Source: Hysterangium stoloniferum (taxonomy: Eukaryota; Basidiomycota; Agaricomycetes; Hysterangiales; Hysterangiaceae). Taken from it: DNA of 64,000 bases. Position 1 is the first letter of the stretch; every line of letters begins with the position of its first letter. Shown one piece after another: positions 1-10,566 of this stretch. Position numbers and translations under genes: made by a program. The notes below the pieces were generated by a model that ran no database searches, was not told the DNA's origin, and was given only the letters and a program-made list of their open reading frames with translations. The stretch is taken from NCBI GenBank assembly GCA_015178975.1, contig WHVD01000012.1, positions 682,001-746,000 of the forward strand, in the 5' to 3' direction.

Positions 1-1
1 C

Positions 2-1446
2 TTTGCTCTGAAGGACTGGACTGTGGATGATTGGAAGAAGGTTGTTTGGTCAGATGAGACAAAAATCAATCATTTGGGGTCAGATGGAAGGAAGTAGGTG
101 TGGAAAAGGACAGGAGAGGGGCTCAGTGATAGGGTGGTTGAGGGTACAGTCAAGTTTGAAGGAGGAAATCTAATGTTGTGGGGCTGTATGTTGTGGGAAG
201 GACCAGGATATTCCACCAAGATTGATGGAAGGATGGATGCTGACCTTTATTTTAGCATTCTGGAAGATGAACTTCAAGCAACCATGGAGTATTATGGCAA
301 GAGCACAGAAGATGTGGTCTTTCAGCAAGACAATGACCCCAAACACAAGAGCAAGAAGGCCACCAATTGGTTTAAAGACAATGGATTTGTGGTCACGGTA
401 TGGCCACCTCAGTCTACTGACCTTAATCCAATTGAACACCTCTGGTATTACCTCAAAAAGAGGCTGGGAGAGTATGAAGTAGCACCCAAGAGTATCCATG
501 AGTTGTGGGAGAGGGTTGGAGAAGATGTTATGACCGGACAATCCCGCCGGACTCCGGGCACTAACCCGTATGCCCCCACGCGCTACAAGCACCAATCGTC
601 TGTTTATAGGATTTCCCGCCCGGACTCCGTTATGTCAAGACTCGTTACGTTTGACCTCATTACGACACATATCAGTCACCGGACTTTCCCCGGACTCCGT
701 CTCTGTCTATGTCCGTCTTTGTCCCACGCATCAGTCACCGGTCCCCGCTTAGAATCCCGTTACCGCTCTAATCGAGCCCCGTTCCCGTTTTAGTCAAATG
801 ACCTGTCACGATTTAGGACTCTGCTCCCGCTCCGTTTCCCGTTATGGGTTATGCTTTGTCACGATTCGGACTCCGCTCCGTTCCGTTCCGTTCCTAACAC
901 CAATTTGGTGTTTACTATTCCCGTTTCATGTTTTGTTAGTTTCGTTTCGCCATTACTGGATTTGGTATGTCATTCACTCCATGGTCTATATAAACTGGCA
1001 GATGTTGTACATACAATCCAGTCAGAAAATTAGCTTAGATTCCCCCCAGTAATCTAATACATTTTCCTCTCTAAACCCTACTCTTATCAGACCGCTCGCA
1101 CTAGTCGGAGCCCACGGGCTCCGGCGCATCTATCTCTCTCAAACCAACTCGACTCACGACCCACGACCCACGACCCCCGACTTACGACCTACGACCCACG
1201 AACCCCGCCCGGACTCCCCTGGATCCCCGTCCGTCCATTTAAAATTGGACAACACGATCTAGCGAGGGCGCAGCCTATAAGCTGAAGCCAAGTCCTACCG
1301 GATATCCCGCGGGTTTCTCCGGAAACCCGGCCTGTGTGTGTATCCTAACAGAAGATCCCTGCCTCTACTTGTCAGAACTTGATAGAGAGCATGCCTAGAA
1401 GGGTTGAGGCTGTTTTGAAGGCCAAGGGAGACTATACCAAGTACTA
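2..1446 (+). pseudogene. Tc1-a transposase, broken (DDE, IS630/Tc1/mariner)
   Basis: Encodes the catalytic half of a DD34E transposase that would cut and paste the element at TA sites. The frame from position 2 shows WSDETKIN (first catalytic Asp), then a TAG at 95-97. It resumes with FQQDNDPKH (second Asp) and DLNPIEHLW (Glu). At 526 the solo LTR interrupts it. The C-terminal end (IPASTCQNLIES..., stop at 1444-1446) resumes after 1355 in another frame, so bases were lost near the insertion point. It has three lesions: a nonsense codon, a frameshift and an insertion. It cannot make an active enzyme. Confidence 0.88.
526..1350. mobile_element. Solo LTR (family LTR1), young, CpG-rich
   Basis: 825 bp starting TGTTATGACC and ending TATCCTAACA, so the termini are TGTTA...TAACA. 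It is flanked by the 5-bp direct repeat GAAGA at 521-525 and 1351-1355, the target duplication of a retroviral-type integrase. No internal region remains, so it is a solo LTR left by LTR-LTR recombination. A TATA-like motif (CTATATAA) lies near 983-992, and a degenerate heptamer run based on CGACCCA lies at about 1145-1205. CpG density is far above that of the surrounding relics, which marks it as the latest event at this site. Confidence 0.88.
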
Positions 1447-1686
1447 GATTGTTTGATTTGTGTTTTTTTATACCAGGGACAAAACCCTTCCAATGTGATT
1501 TTGTAGTTATTTTATTTATAGCATGGGAAATACCAATGCTTATGTCATAATATTTTAAGGGCATATAAATAACATATAGACCTAACCAACCACCAAATGT
1601 CAGGTCTGTATCTACAGTGGTTCTTGAGTTATTCAAGAATCTTTGCATAACTAAAAATCATTGGAAGGGTTTTGTCCCTCACTGTA

Positions 1687-2249
1687 TTAGGGACAGAACA
1701 GAATGGGAGCAGGGTCCGAAACATGACAGGTTATTTGACCATAATGGGAGTGGGGTTCTATGCTCTGTTAGAGAGGTTCCAAGAGTCCAGTCAGAGTCTG
1801 GTTTTGGGCACAGAGAGTTGGGTATAAACAGGTTGTTGTGCGGGTCCGGCAGAGTCCGAGGACTGGTGCATGAGTCAGATATAGACAGGTTGACATGTGG
1901 GTCCAGTGGAGTCCAATGACTGTGGGAGCAGGGCTCTATGCTCTGTTAGAGGGGTTCCAGGAGTCTGGTCAGAGTCCGGTGACAGGCACAGAGAGTCGGG
2001 TATAAACAGGTTAATGTGTGGGTCCAGTGGAGTCCAACAGATTCCAGGTCATAACAGAAAGTGTCTAGTTGGGGGGCAGACTGACAGAATGGGATGTGAG
2101 TCAAAGGGTACTTGAGGGATGAGGGTCAGGTTCCAGTGGATTCAAGATCTTGATACTGAAGGTGGTTTGGAACCTAATATAATATCTGGAGGATACTCCA
2201 TGGAGTTCCCAGGAATGGGTCTTCACAGAGTCCCAGTGAGGGACTCTAC
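1687..2249 (-). mobile_element. Decayed LTR1-family relic with adjoining sequence
   Basis: From 1687 to about 2053 the sequence aligns by eye with the reverse complement of the young LTR at 526-1350, with CpG replaced by TpG or CpA almost throughout; it ends GGTCATAACA, the mirror of the LTR start. Positions 2036-2227 recur at about 9,810-10,005, so this stretch belongs to the same old element family. Its right side is cut at 2249 by the copia insertion. Confidence 0.65.
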
Positions 2250-2502
2250 TGTTGAAACAGTTGAATAACACTTTTCAGAACACCCCTGTGAGTGTGATTG
2301 GAAAGTAAACACTAAGGAGACTTTCCCACACCCACAGTGGACTATACTACTAGGTGCTTATCTAAGCACCTATACAGCAGTTACCAACCTAAGGTAACTC
2401 ACTCCATACTGCACCTACAGTGCTGGGAAAAATACTACAAATATCAGAAAAGTATAGAGATCATAATAGACTACATTAGAGCTGTAGTATCATACTCTAA
2501 CA
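2250..2502 (-). repeat. 3' LTR of the old copia element
   Basis: 253 bp, in plus sense TGTTGAAACAG...CTCTAACA. It aligns with the 5' LTR at 8513-8815 but carries one rather than two copies of a roughly 29-bp motif, consistent with a deletion between direct repeats. The CTCCCACCTG just inside it (2503-2512) is the complement of the purine tract that primes plus-strand synthesis in the intact copy. Confidence 0.9.
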
Positions 2503-5013
2503 CTCCCACCTGATGAGACAGCTCTATGCTAGTCCCAATGGTTTTCTCAAATATTCCACCTTTGGCTTAGCCAATGGTTTTGTTAATAAATCTGCAGGCA
2601 TCTCTGAAGTAGGTAGATGAACAACTTTACTCTTCCCACTATCAACCTCCTGCCTTAACCAATATGTCCTCAAATCAAGATGCTTCATTTGACCATGATG
2701 TTCAGGATCTCTGGCAACTGCCATAGCAGACTGGTTATCAAGGTACAAAGTGGATGCAGTCTTTTGAGGATATCCCAATTTCTCAAATAAGTTCCGCAAC
2801 TATAATACCTCTGCACCTGTTGATACTGCTGCAATGCACTCTGCTTCAGTAGTGGAGAGAGTCACAATAGTTTGCAGTTTACTCTGCCAGCTAATGGCTC
2901 CAGTACCCATTTTAACCACATAGACACCAGTAGATTTTCCAGTGGATTTATCGCCTCCATGATCAGGACAAACAGTTCCTTATCATTACTAGGGCCATAA
3001 GTCAAACCCAAATCAAGGGTGCCTTTGAGATAGCGGAAGAGGTGTTTTACTGCTAGCCAATGAGCCTTTCCTGGATTGTGATTGAATCTAGCCAATACAC
3101 CAACAGTGTAAGCAATGTCTGGATGAGTGGCAACAGCCAAATACATAAGAGACCCAACAGCATGGATATATGGAATGTCCTTCATACATATATGCAATCT
3201 CCTCAGAGGACACTGGAGCCTGGTCTTTACTCAGTTTCAAGTTAGGCACCATAGGTGTACTAATTGGATTGCAATCAGCAAGACCATAATGCTGTAACAT
3301 GTCCAAAATGTATTGCCACTGTGATAGAGTAATTGTTCACTTCTTTCTGTCTCTTTCAATGCCAACACCCAATAAGTAAGAAATTGGACCAAGATCATGC
3401 AATTTGAAGTGGCTCTTTAGATCATCTTTGAGCTTCTTGATAGCCTCCTTATATTTGGATGCAATATCATGTCATCTACAAATACTGGTATAATGACTTT
3501 GACATCACCCTTTTGGAAGACCCAAATACTCTTGTGCCAGATACATGGTGATCAATGTAAACCATAAAGTCCTTTCAAGAGAAGTAAAAACTCATCATGA
3601 GCACCTTGGTGAAAACCCTCAGATTGTTGTAGTACACCTCCTCTTCAAGTTCACCATTTAAGAATACAGAAGAGATATCTATACTCTCAAGTTCCATATC
3701 CTCTAGTGCAGCCAAAGCTAGGACAGCATGTAAGGTGGCCCATTTGGCAGTAGGAGCAAAGGTATCAGTGAAGTCAAACCCTGGTTGCTGTGCATAGCCT
3801 TTGGCAACAAGACGAGCTTTGAACTTGTCAATTGAGCCATCCTTTTTACACTTTATTACAAATACCCAATGAGAGCCAATAGCTTTACGACCCTCAGGTA
3901 ATTTGGCAAGACAAAAGGTGCCATTTTCAAGCAAAGATTGCATTTCAGCATATGCAGCATCATAACACTTGTCAGCATCAGGACTTTGCAAGGCCTCTTT
4001 GAGAGTTCTGGTGCATTATCATTGGCACTAGCCTTGTAAGCAAACTCAAAGGCCTCATCTACAGAGATATAAAGATCTCCTTCACTGGCACCTAGAGCTT
4101 CCTCCTCAGACTCAACTGGTTGAGGAGAAGCTGGTACAGAATCCTCTGCTTCATCACTGGACTCAACTACAGGAGTAGATTATCTATAGTTGTGGATGTT
4201 AGCAGGGTAACACTTAGGAAGAACTCTGTTTCTGGATGGATTTCAATGTGGTTGAGGGGGAGGACTTGGTAAATGCTCAGAAGCAGAATCAGAGCTAGAG
4301 CCAGAATCAGGAGCCAAAGCATTACCTTGATCATCTCCCACCTGATTTGGTTCCTGTGGAGCTCCCACCTGAGTAGACCCAGAGGGGCCAGGAATAAACA
4401 TATCAATGAATTGTTGGTTATCAGGAAAAACCTTAGGAATAGATGGTGGTGGTGATGGTATAGTCTGCTTAGATAGTCCTGGCAAAACTCTCTCATCAAA
4501 AACAGCATTATTACTAATAATTGTCTTCTTAGTCAATGGATTGTAAAATAACCAACCCTTGCAGTCTGGAGGATATCCAATGAAGATACATTCTGTGTAT
4601 GAGAGCCAGGTCCAATACACTGATATTTCTGCACATGTACATAGCCAAATACTCTGAGTTGTGACACTTCTGGTTTACTGCCATGGAAAGCAGTGTAAGG
4701 TACAGAGTGTTTGAGAGCAGTAGTAGGTGAGCGATTGCACACATAAGTAATTGCAAGGACAGCATGTCTCCAAAAAGAAGGAGGAAGATGGGATTCAGTC
4801 ATAATTGAAGTAGCCCCTTCTTCCAATGTCCTATTAAAGTGTTCAGCCACACCATTTTGGTGAGGCTCATTTCGGACAGTATGCTGCCGACTAATGCCAG
4901 CATTTGCAAGGAAAGTATCAAATTCCTTTGACATGTACTCTCCACCCTTGTCATCCCTAAAGAACTTGATCTTTTGACCAAGCATATTCTCAACTTTGGC
5001 CTTATATAACTTA

Positions 5014-5234
5014 CAGTGACCTCAAAAACCCTTTCCATGTTGACCAAATGCAGTGTTTGAAGAACACCGCCTTACAGCATGGGAATTACGCTTAGCTTTG
5101 GTGGAGTCATACACAGTACATCCTCTTGGCTACAATATTGCTCCCTGGGTCACGTGATTCCAATCACAGGGTATAGAGATATGATTAATTTAAAACAGCA
5201 ATACCATGGAAAGGGTTTTTGCACTTTTGAACTG
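5014..5234. repeat. Left terminal inverted repeat of Tc1-b
   Basis: Matches the reverse complement of 6415-6637 with only scattered substitutions and a 2-bp indel. The outer and inner edges carry the same short motif in opposite orientation. Confidence 0.92.
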
Positions 5235-5254
5235 AACAGGGTATTTACATATTA

Positions 5255-6279
5255 TCAGTACTTGGTATAACCACCTTTTGCTTTAAGCGCTGCCTGAACC
5301 CTTCTAGGCATGCTTTCAATCAATTTCTGACACTCCTCAACTGGTATTCTATCCCACTCCACTTGAATCCTTTCCCACAATTCATGAATTCCATTGGGGG
5401 GGTTTTCATGCTCTGCAAGCCTTCTCTTGAGACAACCCCAGAGATGTTCAATAGGATTCAGGTCTGGGGACTGTGCAGGCCAAACCATAGTCCTGAATTC
5501 TTGTTCTTCTAGCCAGTTCTTGACCAGCCTGCAGGTATGCTTAGGGTCATTATCCTGCTGAAAGATGATGTCAGAAGGATTGAGACCATAATACTCCAGG
5601 GTTTGCTGGAGCTCATCCTTCAAAATTTGAAGATAGAGGTCTCCATCCATCCTACCATCAATCTTGCTAGCAAAGCCAACTCCCTCCCAAGTCATACAAT
5701 CCCACATCATAAGAGAACCTCCTCCAAACTTCAGAGTTCCCTCTACCAGCCTATCATTAAGGCCTTCACCTGCCCTTTTCCATGCCTATTTACATCCATC
5801 TGACCCTAGGCGATTGATTTTGGTTTCATCAGACCATATACTGTAACCTTCTTCCAGTCCTCCATAGTCCAATCCTTGTGAGCATAGGCAAAGTCCAAGC
5901 GAGCTTTGCAATGCCTAGTGGAAAGAAGGGGGCGTTTTGACTTGACCACAGCCTTCATACCAGCTTTCTTCAAGTGGAGGCAAACTGTACTGGCAGAGAG
6001 GGGCTGGTTGATAATGTTGGTAAGGGCTTTGGTCACTTGGACAGCATTTTCAGCTTTGCCAGAGGTGATGAGATGCTGAGCATGTCGAATATTTGTAGGA
6101 GAAAGCTTTGAGGGACGACCCCCAACAGCTTTGGGAAGGAGAGAACAATGTTTGGAGCAAAGTTTGGATATGGCAAATGGGCGAACACCAGTTCTCTTGG
6201 CAATAGCTTCACCAGAGTGGCCAGAATCAAGCAAGGAGAGGATGGTATTTTGTTGAGTAAGAGAGAGGGATCTGACCAT
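5255..6279 (-). pseudogene. Tc1-b transposase, frameshifted
   Basis: Starts at 6279 (MVRSLSLTQQ...). The N-terminal half has the helix-turn-helix DNA-binding region. After DWKKV the frame is lost near 5850; shifting frame recovers WSDETKIN (first catalytic Asp), then a TAG at the same place as in Tc1-a (just before AWKRAGEG). The C-terminal half (from 5710) has FQQDNDPKH and DLNPIEHLW and ends YTKY at 5255. A whole protein would be about 340 residues, normal for the family. One frameshift plus one nonsense codon make it inactive. Confidence 0.92.
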
Positions 6280-6414
6280 GATGGTGGTTAGGAATCAAGA
6301 AGTGTGGAAGTGTGAGAACTTTTTTAAACTCAGACATACTATTTACATGTATATATCTATTTGTACCAACAAATAATAACCATTATTCTATGATTTGACT
6401 GAGATCCTAGTTAT

Positions 6415-6637
6415 CAGTTCAAAAGTGCAAAAACCCTTTCCATGGTATTGCTGTTTTAAATTAATCATATCTCTATACCCTGTGATCGGAATCATGTGAC
6501 CCAGGGAGCAATATTGTAGCCAAGAGGATGTACTATGTATGACTCCACCAAAGCTAAGCGTAATTCCCACGCTGTAAGGTGGTGTTCTTCAAACACTGCA
6601 TTTGGGGTCAACATGGAAAGGGTTTTTGAGGTCACTG
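6415..6637. repeat. Right terminal inverted repeat of Tc1-b
   Basis: Inverted partner of 5014-5234; ends GAGGTCACTG next to the duplicated TA. Confidence 0.92.
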
Positions 6638-8500
6638 TAAATGCCTGAAATGCATCACTTTTATTTTTAAGTAATGCAATGGCAGCATAACATGAGGCAT
6701 CATCAATGAAAGTCACCCAGTAGCGAAACCCTTCTACAGTTTGTGTAGGTAGAGGACCATGAACATCCCTGTGAATAAGTGCAAGTGGTGTAGTGTAGCG
6801 TGTTGTTGTCATCTTATTAACCACTCTGTTCTGTTTACCAGCTAAGCAAGGTTCACAAATAGGGTCTGGAGCAAGGTGAGAGTCAATCTGAATACCAGTG
6901 ACCAAATATCCTGTCAGAAGCTTCTTCACATCAGCATAATTCAGATGACTGAAACAACGATGCCAAAGTGTAGAGTCTAGTGGACAGGTTGTAACAAGAC
7001 CAGCATAATCTGTCATAGGTACTGTAATTCTATTCAAATAGGCCTGATTCTGTTCATTGACTGTTGCAGTGAAATACAAAACCTTCTTCTGATAGAAAGA
7101 CATGGTGGAACCAAAGATAGAAACATGGAAGTTCTTTTTCTTTGTCAAGTACAAGACTGAGAGTAGGTTGCTTGTGAGATGGGGAACATGGAGAACTCTT
7201 TGAAATTCCAATGTTATATTGCCTTTGCCTTTAGGCTTAAACCGCACAGCTCCTATTCCTGCAGACATAATAATATGTCCATTTGCAACTTGGATAGGAA
7301 TTTGAAATGGTTTATAGCTTGAAAACCAGTGACGATGTGGTGTCATATGGGAAGATGCACCTGTGTCAGCTGTCCAATCAGAACTAGCATGAACAAGGAG
7401 AGCACAAGATGGATCAGAAGGATCAGGAATACAAGCACTTGCATTTCCAGCAAACTCTGGCTGTTTCTCTTCTGAGACTTTATCAGAGACACTAGTATGT
7501 GCTTTGGCTACCTTTCTCCTTTTATGTTTCTTCTTCTTCTGCTCTACTTGTTTTAATGCCTTCTTCTGTGCAAATTTGTAGAGATGGCAATTATTCTGTA
7601 TATGATAGTGACACTTGCAAAAGGTGCAAGTAGAATGTGCCTGGTGAAGTTTCAACCACATATCATTAGGAGCATCATTAATATCAATATGACTGCTCTG
7701 GATGGGTCCAATAGAGTGCCAAATAATACCAGCTGCTTTGTTGGAGTGTTCCAACCAGGATGCAAGTAGTTTAACATCATTGGGCTGTTTTTCTTTTCCA
7801 AGGACAATGGAAAGACAATTCTCCATATGCAATAAACCAATAAGATCATGATGCCAATCCTCATAATTTGACTGTTCCAAAATAACACTATGGTGCTTGT
7901 AAGTATTGCTGGATTTGCCATGCTAAAAATTTCCCTGTATATCAAAAAAGACTAATTAATTGGAGAAGCAGTTGTAACACCACCTTGCTCAACAGGGTTA
8001 CTGTGATGTTGCAAGGAAGGTAAAAAACACAGGCCCACTGAAGTGCACTATGCCAACAGTTCAAAACCAATGTATATAAAAAGACCCTGTGATAAAAGGC
8101 AAAACAATGTGGCAGAGAGCCAGACAAGACTGTAAAGTTCCAGAAATGGCAGGAGGGAGTGTGACAGATGAGACACAAGGAGTCACAAGGGTGACAAAAA
8201 TACTTCCACTCTAAAAATGGAAATTAGGAGGACTGGGTTTTTGATTTTAGGCATGGGAATATATTTCCTTATAAGGCAACCAGTGCTAAGCGGGCACTTA
8301 ATAAGTGAAAAATGCATGCAAGGGCAGGGGGGTAGGGTGAGTGCAGAAAGTGACCAAGGCAAGTCCAAAACCACAGAGATATGACCACAAATAAGATCCA
8401 AATACAATGTAGAGTGTTGTGGATAATAGAAGTTGTCAAAAAAGATGTGGGAAGTGATGGATTGCACAGATAGCAACTGGATGTAGCAGTTTAGAAACCA

Positions 8501-8512
8501 GGGCCCATAACC
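8501..8512 (-). other. Primer binding site of the old copia element
   Basis: On the minus strand, directly after the 5' LTR, reads GGTTATGGGCCC. This is complementary to the anticodon arm of initiator methionine tRNA (GGGCCCATAACC), so first-strand synthesis would be primed by a cleaved tRNA half, as established for Drosophila copia. Confidence 0.8.
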
Positions 8513-8815
8513 TATTGAAACAGTTGAATAACACTTTGCAGAACACCCCTGTGAGTGTGATTGGAAAGTAAACACTAAGTATATTCAACTGTAAAGACAT
8601 ACATACCTGTGAGTGTGATTGGAAAGTAAACACTAATCCCACACCCACAGTGGACTATACTACTAGGTGCTTATCTAAGCACCTATATAGCAGTTACTGA
8701 CCTAAGGTAACTCACTCAATACTGCACCTACAGTGCTGGGAAAAATACTACAAATATCAGAAAAATATAGAGATCATAATAGACTATGTTAGAGCTGTAG
8801 TATTATACTCTAACA
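8513..8815 (-). repeat. 5' LTR of the old copia element
   Basis: 303 bp. Its inner end reads TATTGAAACAG (expected TGTTG), so the terminal CA of the LTR has mutated. It contains two copies of the TGTGAGTGTGATTGGAAAG-type motif. The target duplication TCTAC follows at 8816-8820. Confidence 0.9.
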
Positions 8816-8820
8816 TCTAC

Positions 8821-9404
8821 ACCCTGAAGTTGTTTTTCACTTACATATGTATGTACCATGCATTTCAGATGATCAATGGCAATGTGTCCCATTCACCTAT
8901 GTATGACATTTATGTTCACAATAGTATGTGTGGACTTGATCACCTTTGGATGGTGGGTTTGGGCATGATACAAACCACCTTTGTGTATGCCCATCATGAT
9001 GATCCTTCCATGTTTTTGTATTTCACACATTTGAGTTTGGGCTGGAAAAAGGGTACTGAGACCCACATGGGTCAGTCAACTCACTGATAATAAGGTGAGG
9101 CAGAATATGGTTATGTGTAACACATTTGACAAGATGATTTCATAGCATTGTTTTCTGACAAGTGTGTGCATGGTCGCACTTCTGCTGACACCAGTTGCAA
9201 AAACTACAGAATTGTCTGCAAATTTTGCTGACCTTGGTGGTTGTATTGGCATGTATTTGGAGAACCAAGACTAGTGTGGGGTCATGTGTGATGTTGTGCC
9301 TGAGTCAATGATAATCTTGCCTTCTTCTCTTACATCTCATTCAGACAAGAGGTAAGCTTGAATGCATTCCATTAAGTCTTTTGATACAGATGCAGTAGTA
9401 TGTG
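8821..9404 (-). mobile_element. Decayed retroelement relic with gag zinc-knuckle trace
   Basis: CpG-free, transposon-derived sequence. On the minus strand near 9160-9235 a frame reads ...FCSFCNWCQQKCDHAHTC..., which resembles a copia gag CCHC knuckle (C-X2-C-X4-H-X4-C) with two damaged positions. An 85-codon plus-strand frame at 8830-9087 has no recognisable domain and is probably chance. Confidence 0.45.
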
Positions 9405-10005
9405 GGCTGATTCTGGAGGGGTTCTTGGAGTCCAGCTGGTGGTCCAGTGACTGGTCTGTGAGATACAGAGTGTCAGGTGTAAGCAGGTTGGTGTACGGGT
9501 TCCAGTGGATACTATAGAGAGTCAGGTGCAGATAAGGTGGAGTCTGGAGACTGGTGGGTTTTCCAGTTGTAACTGTACCTTGAGTATGATATAGAGAGTC
9601 GGGTGCATATAGGGTGGAGTCCAGAGTCTTGTGGGTTGTCCAGTTCTAACAGTACCTTGGGTATGATATAGAGAGTCAGGTGTATATGGGGTGGAGTCAA
9701 AGATTAGAGAAGCATGTATAACAAAACACGGGGGGTCCAGTTGGAGTCCAGTCTGGGAAATAACCAAGAACATGTAGAGATGTCAAATGTCAAAGGGGAG
9801 AGTCCGAGGGATTCCGGGTCATAACAGAAGGTGTCTAGTCAGGGGGCAGACTGACAGAATGGGATGTGAGTCAAAGGGTACTTCAGGGATGAGGGTTGGG
9901 TTCTGGTGGATTCCGGATCTTGATACTGGTCCAGAAGGTGGTTCAGAACCTAATATAATATCTGGAGGATACTCTGTGGAGTTCCCAGGAATGGGTCTTC
10001 ACAGG
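9405..10005 (-). mobile_element. Second decayed LTR1-family relic
   Basis: The left part resembles the LTR1 family (repeated GGAGTC/CAGGT motifs; GGTCATAACA near 9830). Positions 9810-10005 closely match 2036-2227. It ends abruptly at the gag fragment that follows, so it appears to have inserted into that gag. Confidence 0.55.
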
Positions 10006-10236
10006 CATCTGATATATATTCTTGGATGATACCATGTGCCTTCTTATCTCACTCTATCCACTTTTGCATATCTTCAAGATCAATTCCCCCCCACTGGGGG
10101 TTGTTGGACATGTATCTACACTGGTGACTGTCCCTAGTACTTTTTGTTTTTGTAGTTCAACTGTGATCTGGATTTTCCAGATTTGATAGTTGTTTTGGCC
10201 CATGAGGATAGGGCACATTGAGGGAGTGGTTGACAT
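10006..10236 (-). pseudogene. copia-type gag N-terminus, second family
   Basis: Starts ATG at 10236. The frame reads MSTTPSMCPILMGQNNYQIW and onward, the L-x-G-x-N-Y-x-x-W pattern of the DUF4219/UBN2 gag N-terminus. After a frameshift near 10,090 another frame continues with DKKAHGIIQEYISDA, a typical continuation. The coding is then cut by the relic at 10,005. Positioned directly after an LTR and primer binding site in the same orientation. Confidence 0.72.
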
Positions 10237-10321
10237 TTTGAAAGAAAATCATCAGCATCTGTGTATGTCAGTCAAAAGGATTTTGTTTTGGCACAGATCA
10301 ACAGATCAGTATGTGACTCTG

Positions 10322-10333
10322 GGGCCCATAACC
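10322..10333 (-). other. Primer binding site of the second copia family
   Basis: GGTTATGGGCCC on the minus strand, the same initiator-tRNA anticodon-arm complement as in the two other copia elements here, directly abutting an LTR end. Confidence 0.75.
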
Positions 10334-10566
10334 TGACAAAATTTGGACTGAGCTAGGACAGAAAAGGGCAACAGATGCCCAAGACTCAGTTGCTGCCTAG
10401 TGGGGCTGTAGGGAAATGACTGAGGTTCTACTCCATAGCCTTGCATACATATATGTATATGTGTGGGGGTGAAAAATGCACTCATATGATGAAAAGGAAA
10501 AAATGTAAGCAGGTGGTGCAGTCTGATATACAATCTGGTAGTGTTGCTGCATTTGGGGTATGAACA
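10334..10566 (-). repeat. 5' LTR of the second copia family
   Basis: About 233 bp between the primer binding site and a sharp rise in CpG content. In minus sense it starts TGTTCATACC and ends TTTTGTCA. The outer boundary is inferred from the TG...CA rule and the compositional break; no matching 3' LTR was found. Confidence 0.6.

Larger units (their letters stand above)
1..1684 (+). mobile_element. Tc1/mariner DNA transposon Tc1-a, 5' end outside window
   Basis: Right-hand part of a Tc1-family element. The right terminal inverted repeat ends CACTG at 1684 and is followed by TA (1685-1686), the family's target dinucleotide. The motif at 1479-1499 recurs inverted at 1655-1678, so the arm can fold on itself, as in Tc1-b (5,014-6,637). 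Flanking sequence from 1687 on is an old LTR relic, so the element jumped into earlier repeat DNA. A solo LTR (526-1350) later split it. The left end lies before the window. Confidence 0.85.
5014..6637 (-). mobile_element. Tc1/mariner DNA transposon Tc1-b, full length with long TIRs
   Basis: 1,624 bp with terminal sequences CAGTGACCTC...GAGGTCACTG, flanked by TA at 5012-5013 and 6638-6639. Terminal inverted repeats are about 221 bp (5014-5234 and 6415-6637). Within each arm the outer AAAAACCCTTTCCATG recurs inverted at the inner edge, so each arm is itself a potential hairpin. It sits in the integrase region of the old copia element, between GCATT and AGTTATATAAG; removing the element and one TA restores the copia frame. 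Confidence 0.95.
2524..7921 (-). pseudogene. copia gag-pol polyprotein, multiply broken
   Basis: Read on the minus strand: gag N-terminus (from 7921, frameshifted within about 20 codons), CCHC knuckle, protease (TADTGASSHM), GAG-pre-integrase, integrase, reverse transcriptase (3575-3991) and RNase H (2524-2799). Frameshifts separate nearly every domain. The middle of gag is missing: the frame runs from DMWLKLHQAHS directly into CTFC near 7635. Integrase is split by Tc1-b. Many CGN arginine codons of the intact copy read His, Gln or Cys here. Confidence 0.92.
2250..8815 (-). mobile_element. Ty1/copia retrotransposon, old inactive copy
   Basis: A complete but decayed copia element in minus orientation, recognised by close similarity to the intact copy at 47,889-53,365. 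LTRs lie at 2250-2502 (3') and 8513-8815 (5'), with the target duplication TCTAC at 2245-2249 and 8816-8820. It holds a primer binding site, a gag-pol pseudogene and a nested Tc1 element (5014-6637). Relative to the intact copy it lacks about 365 bp of gag and one repeat in its 3' LTR. Confidence 0.93.
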
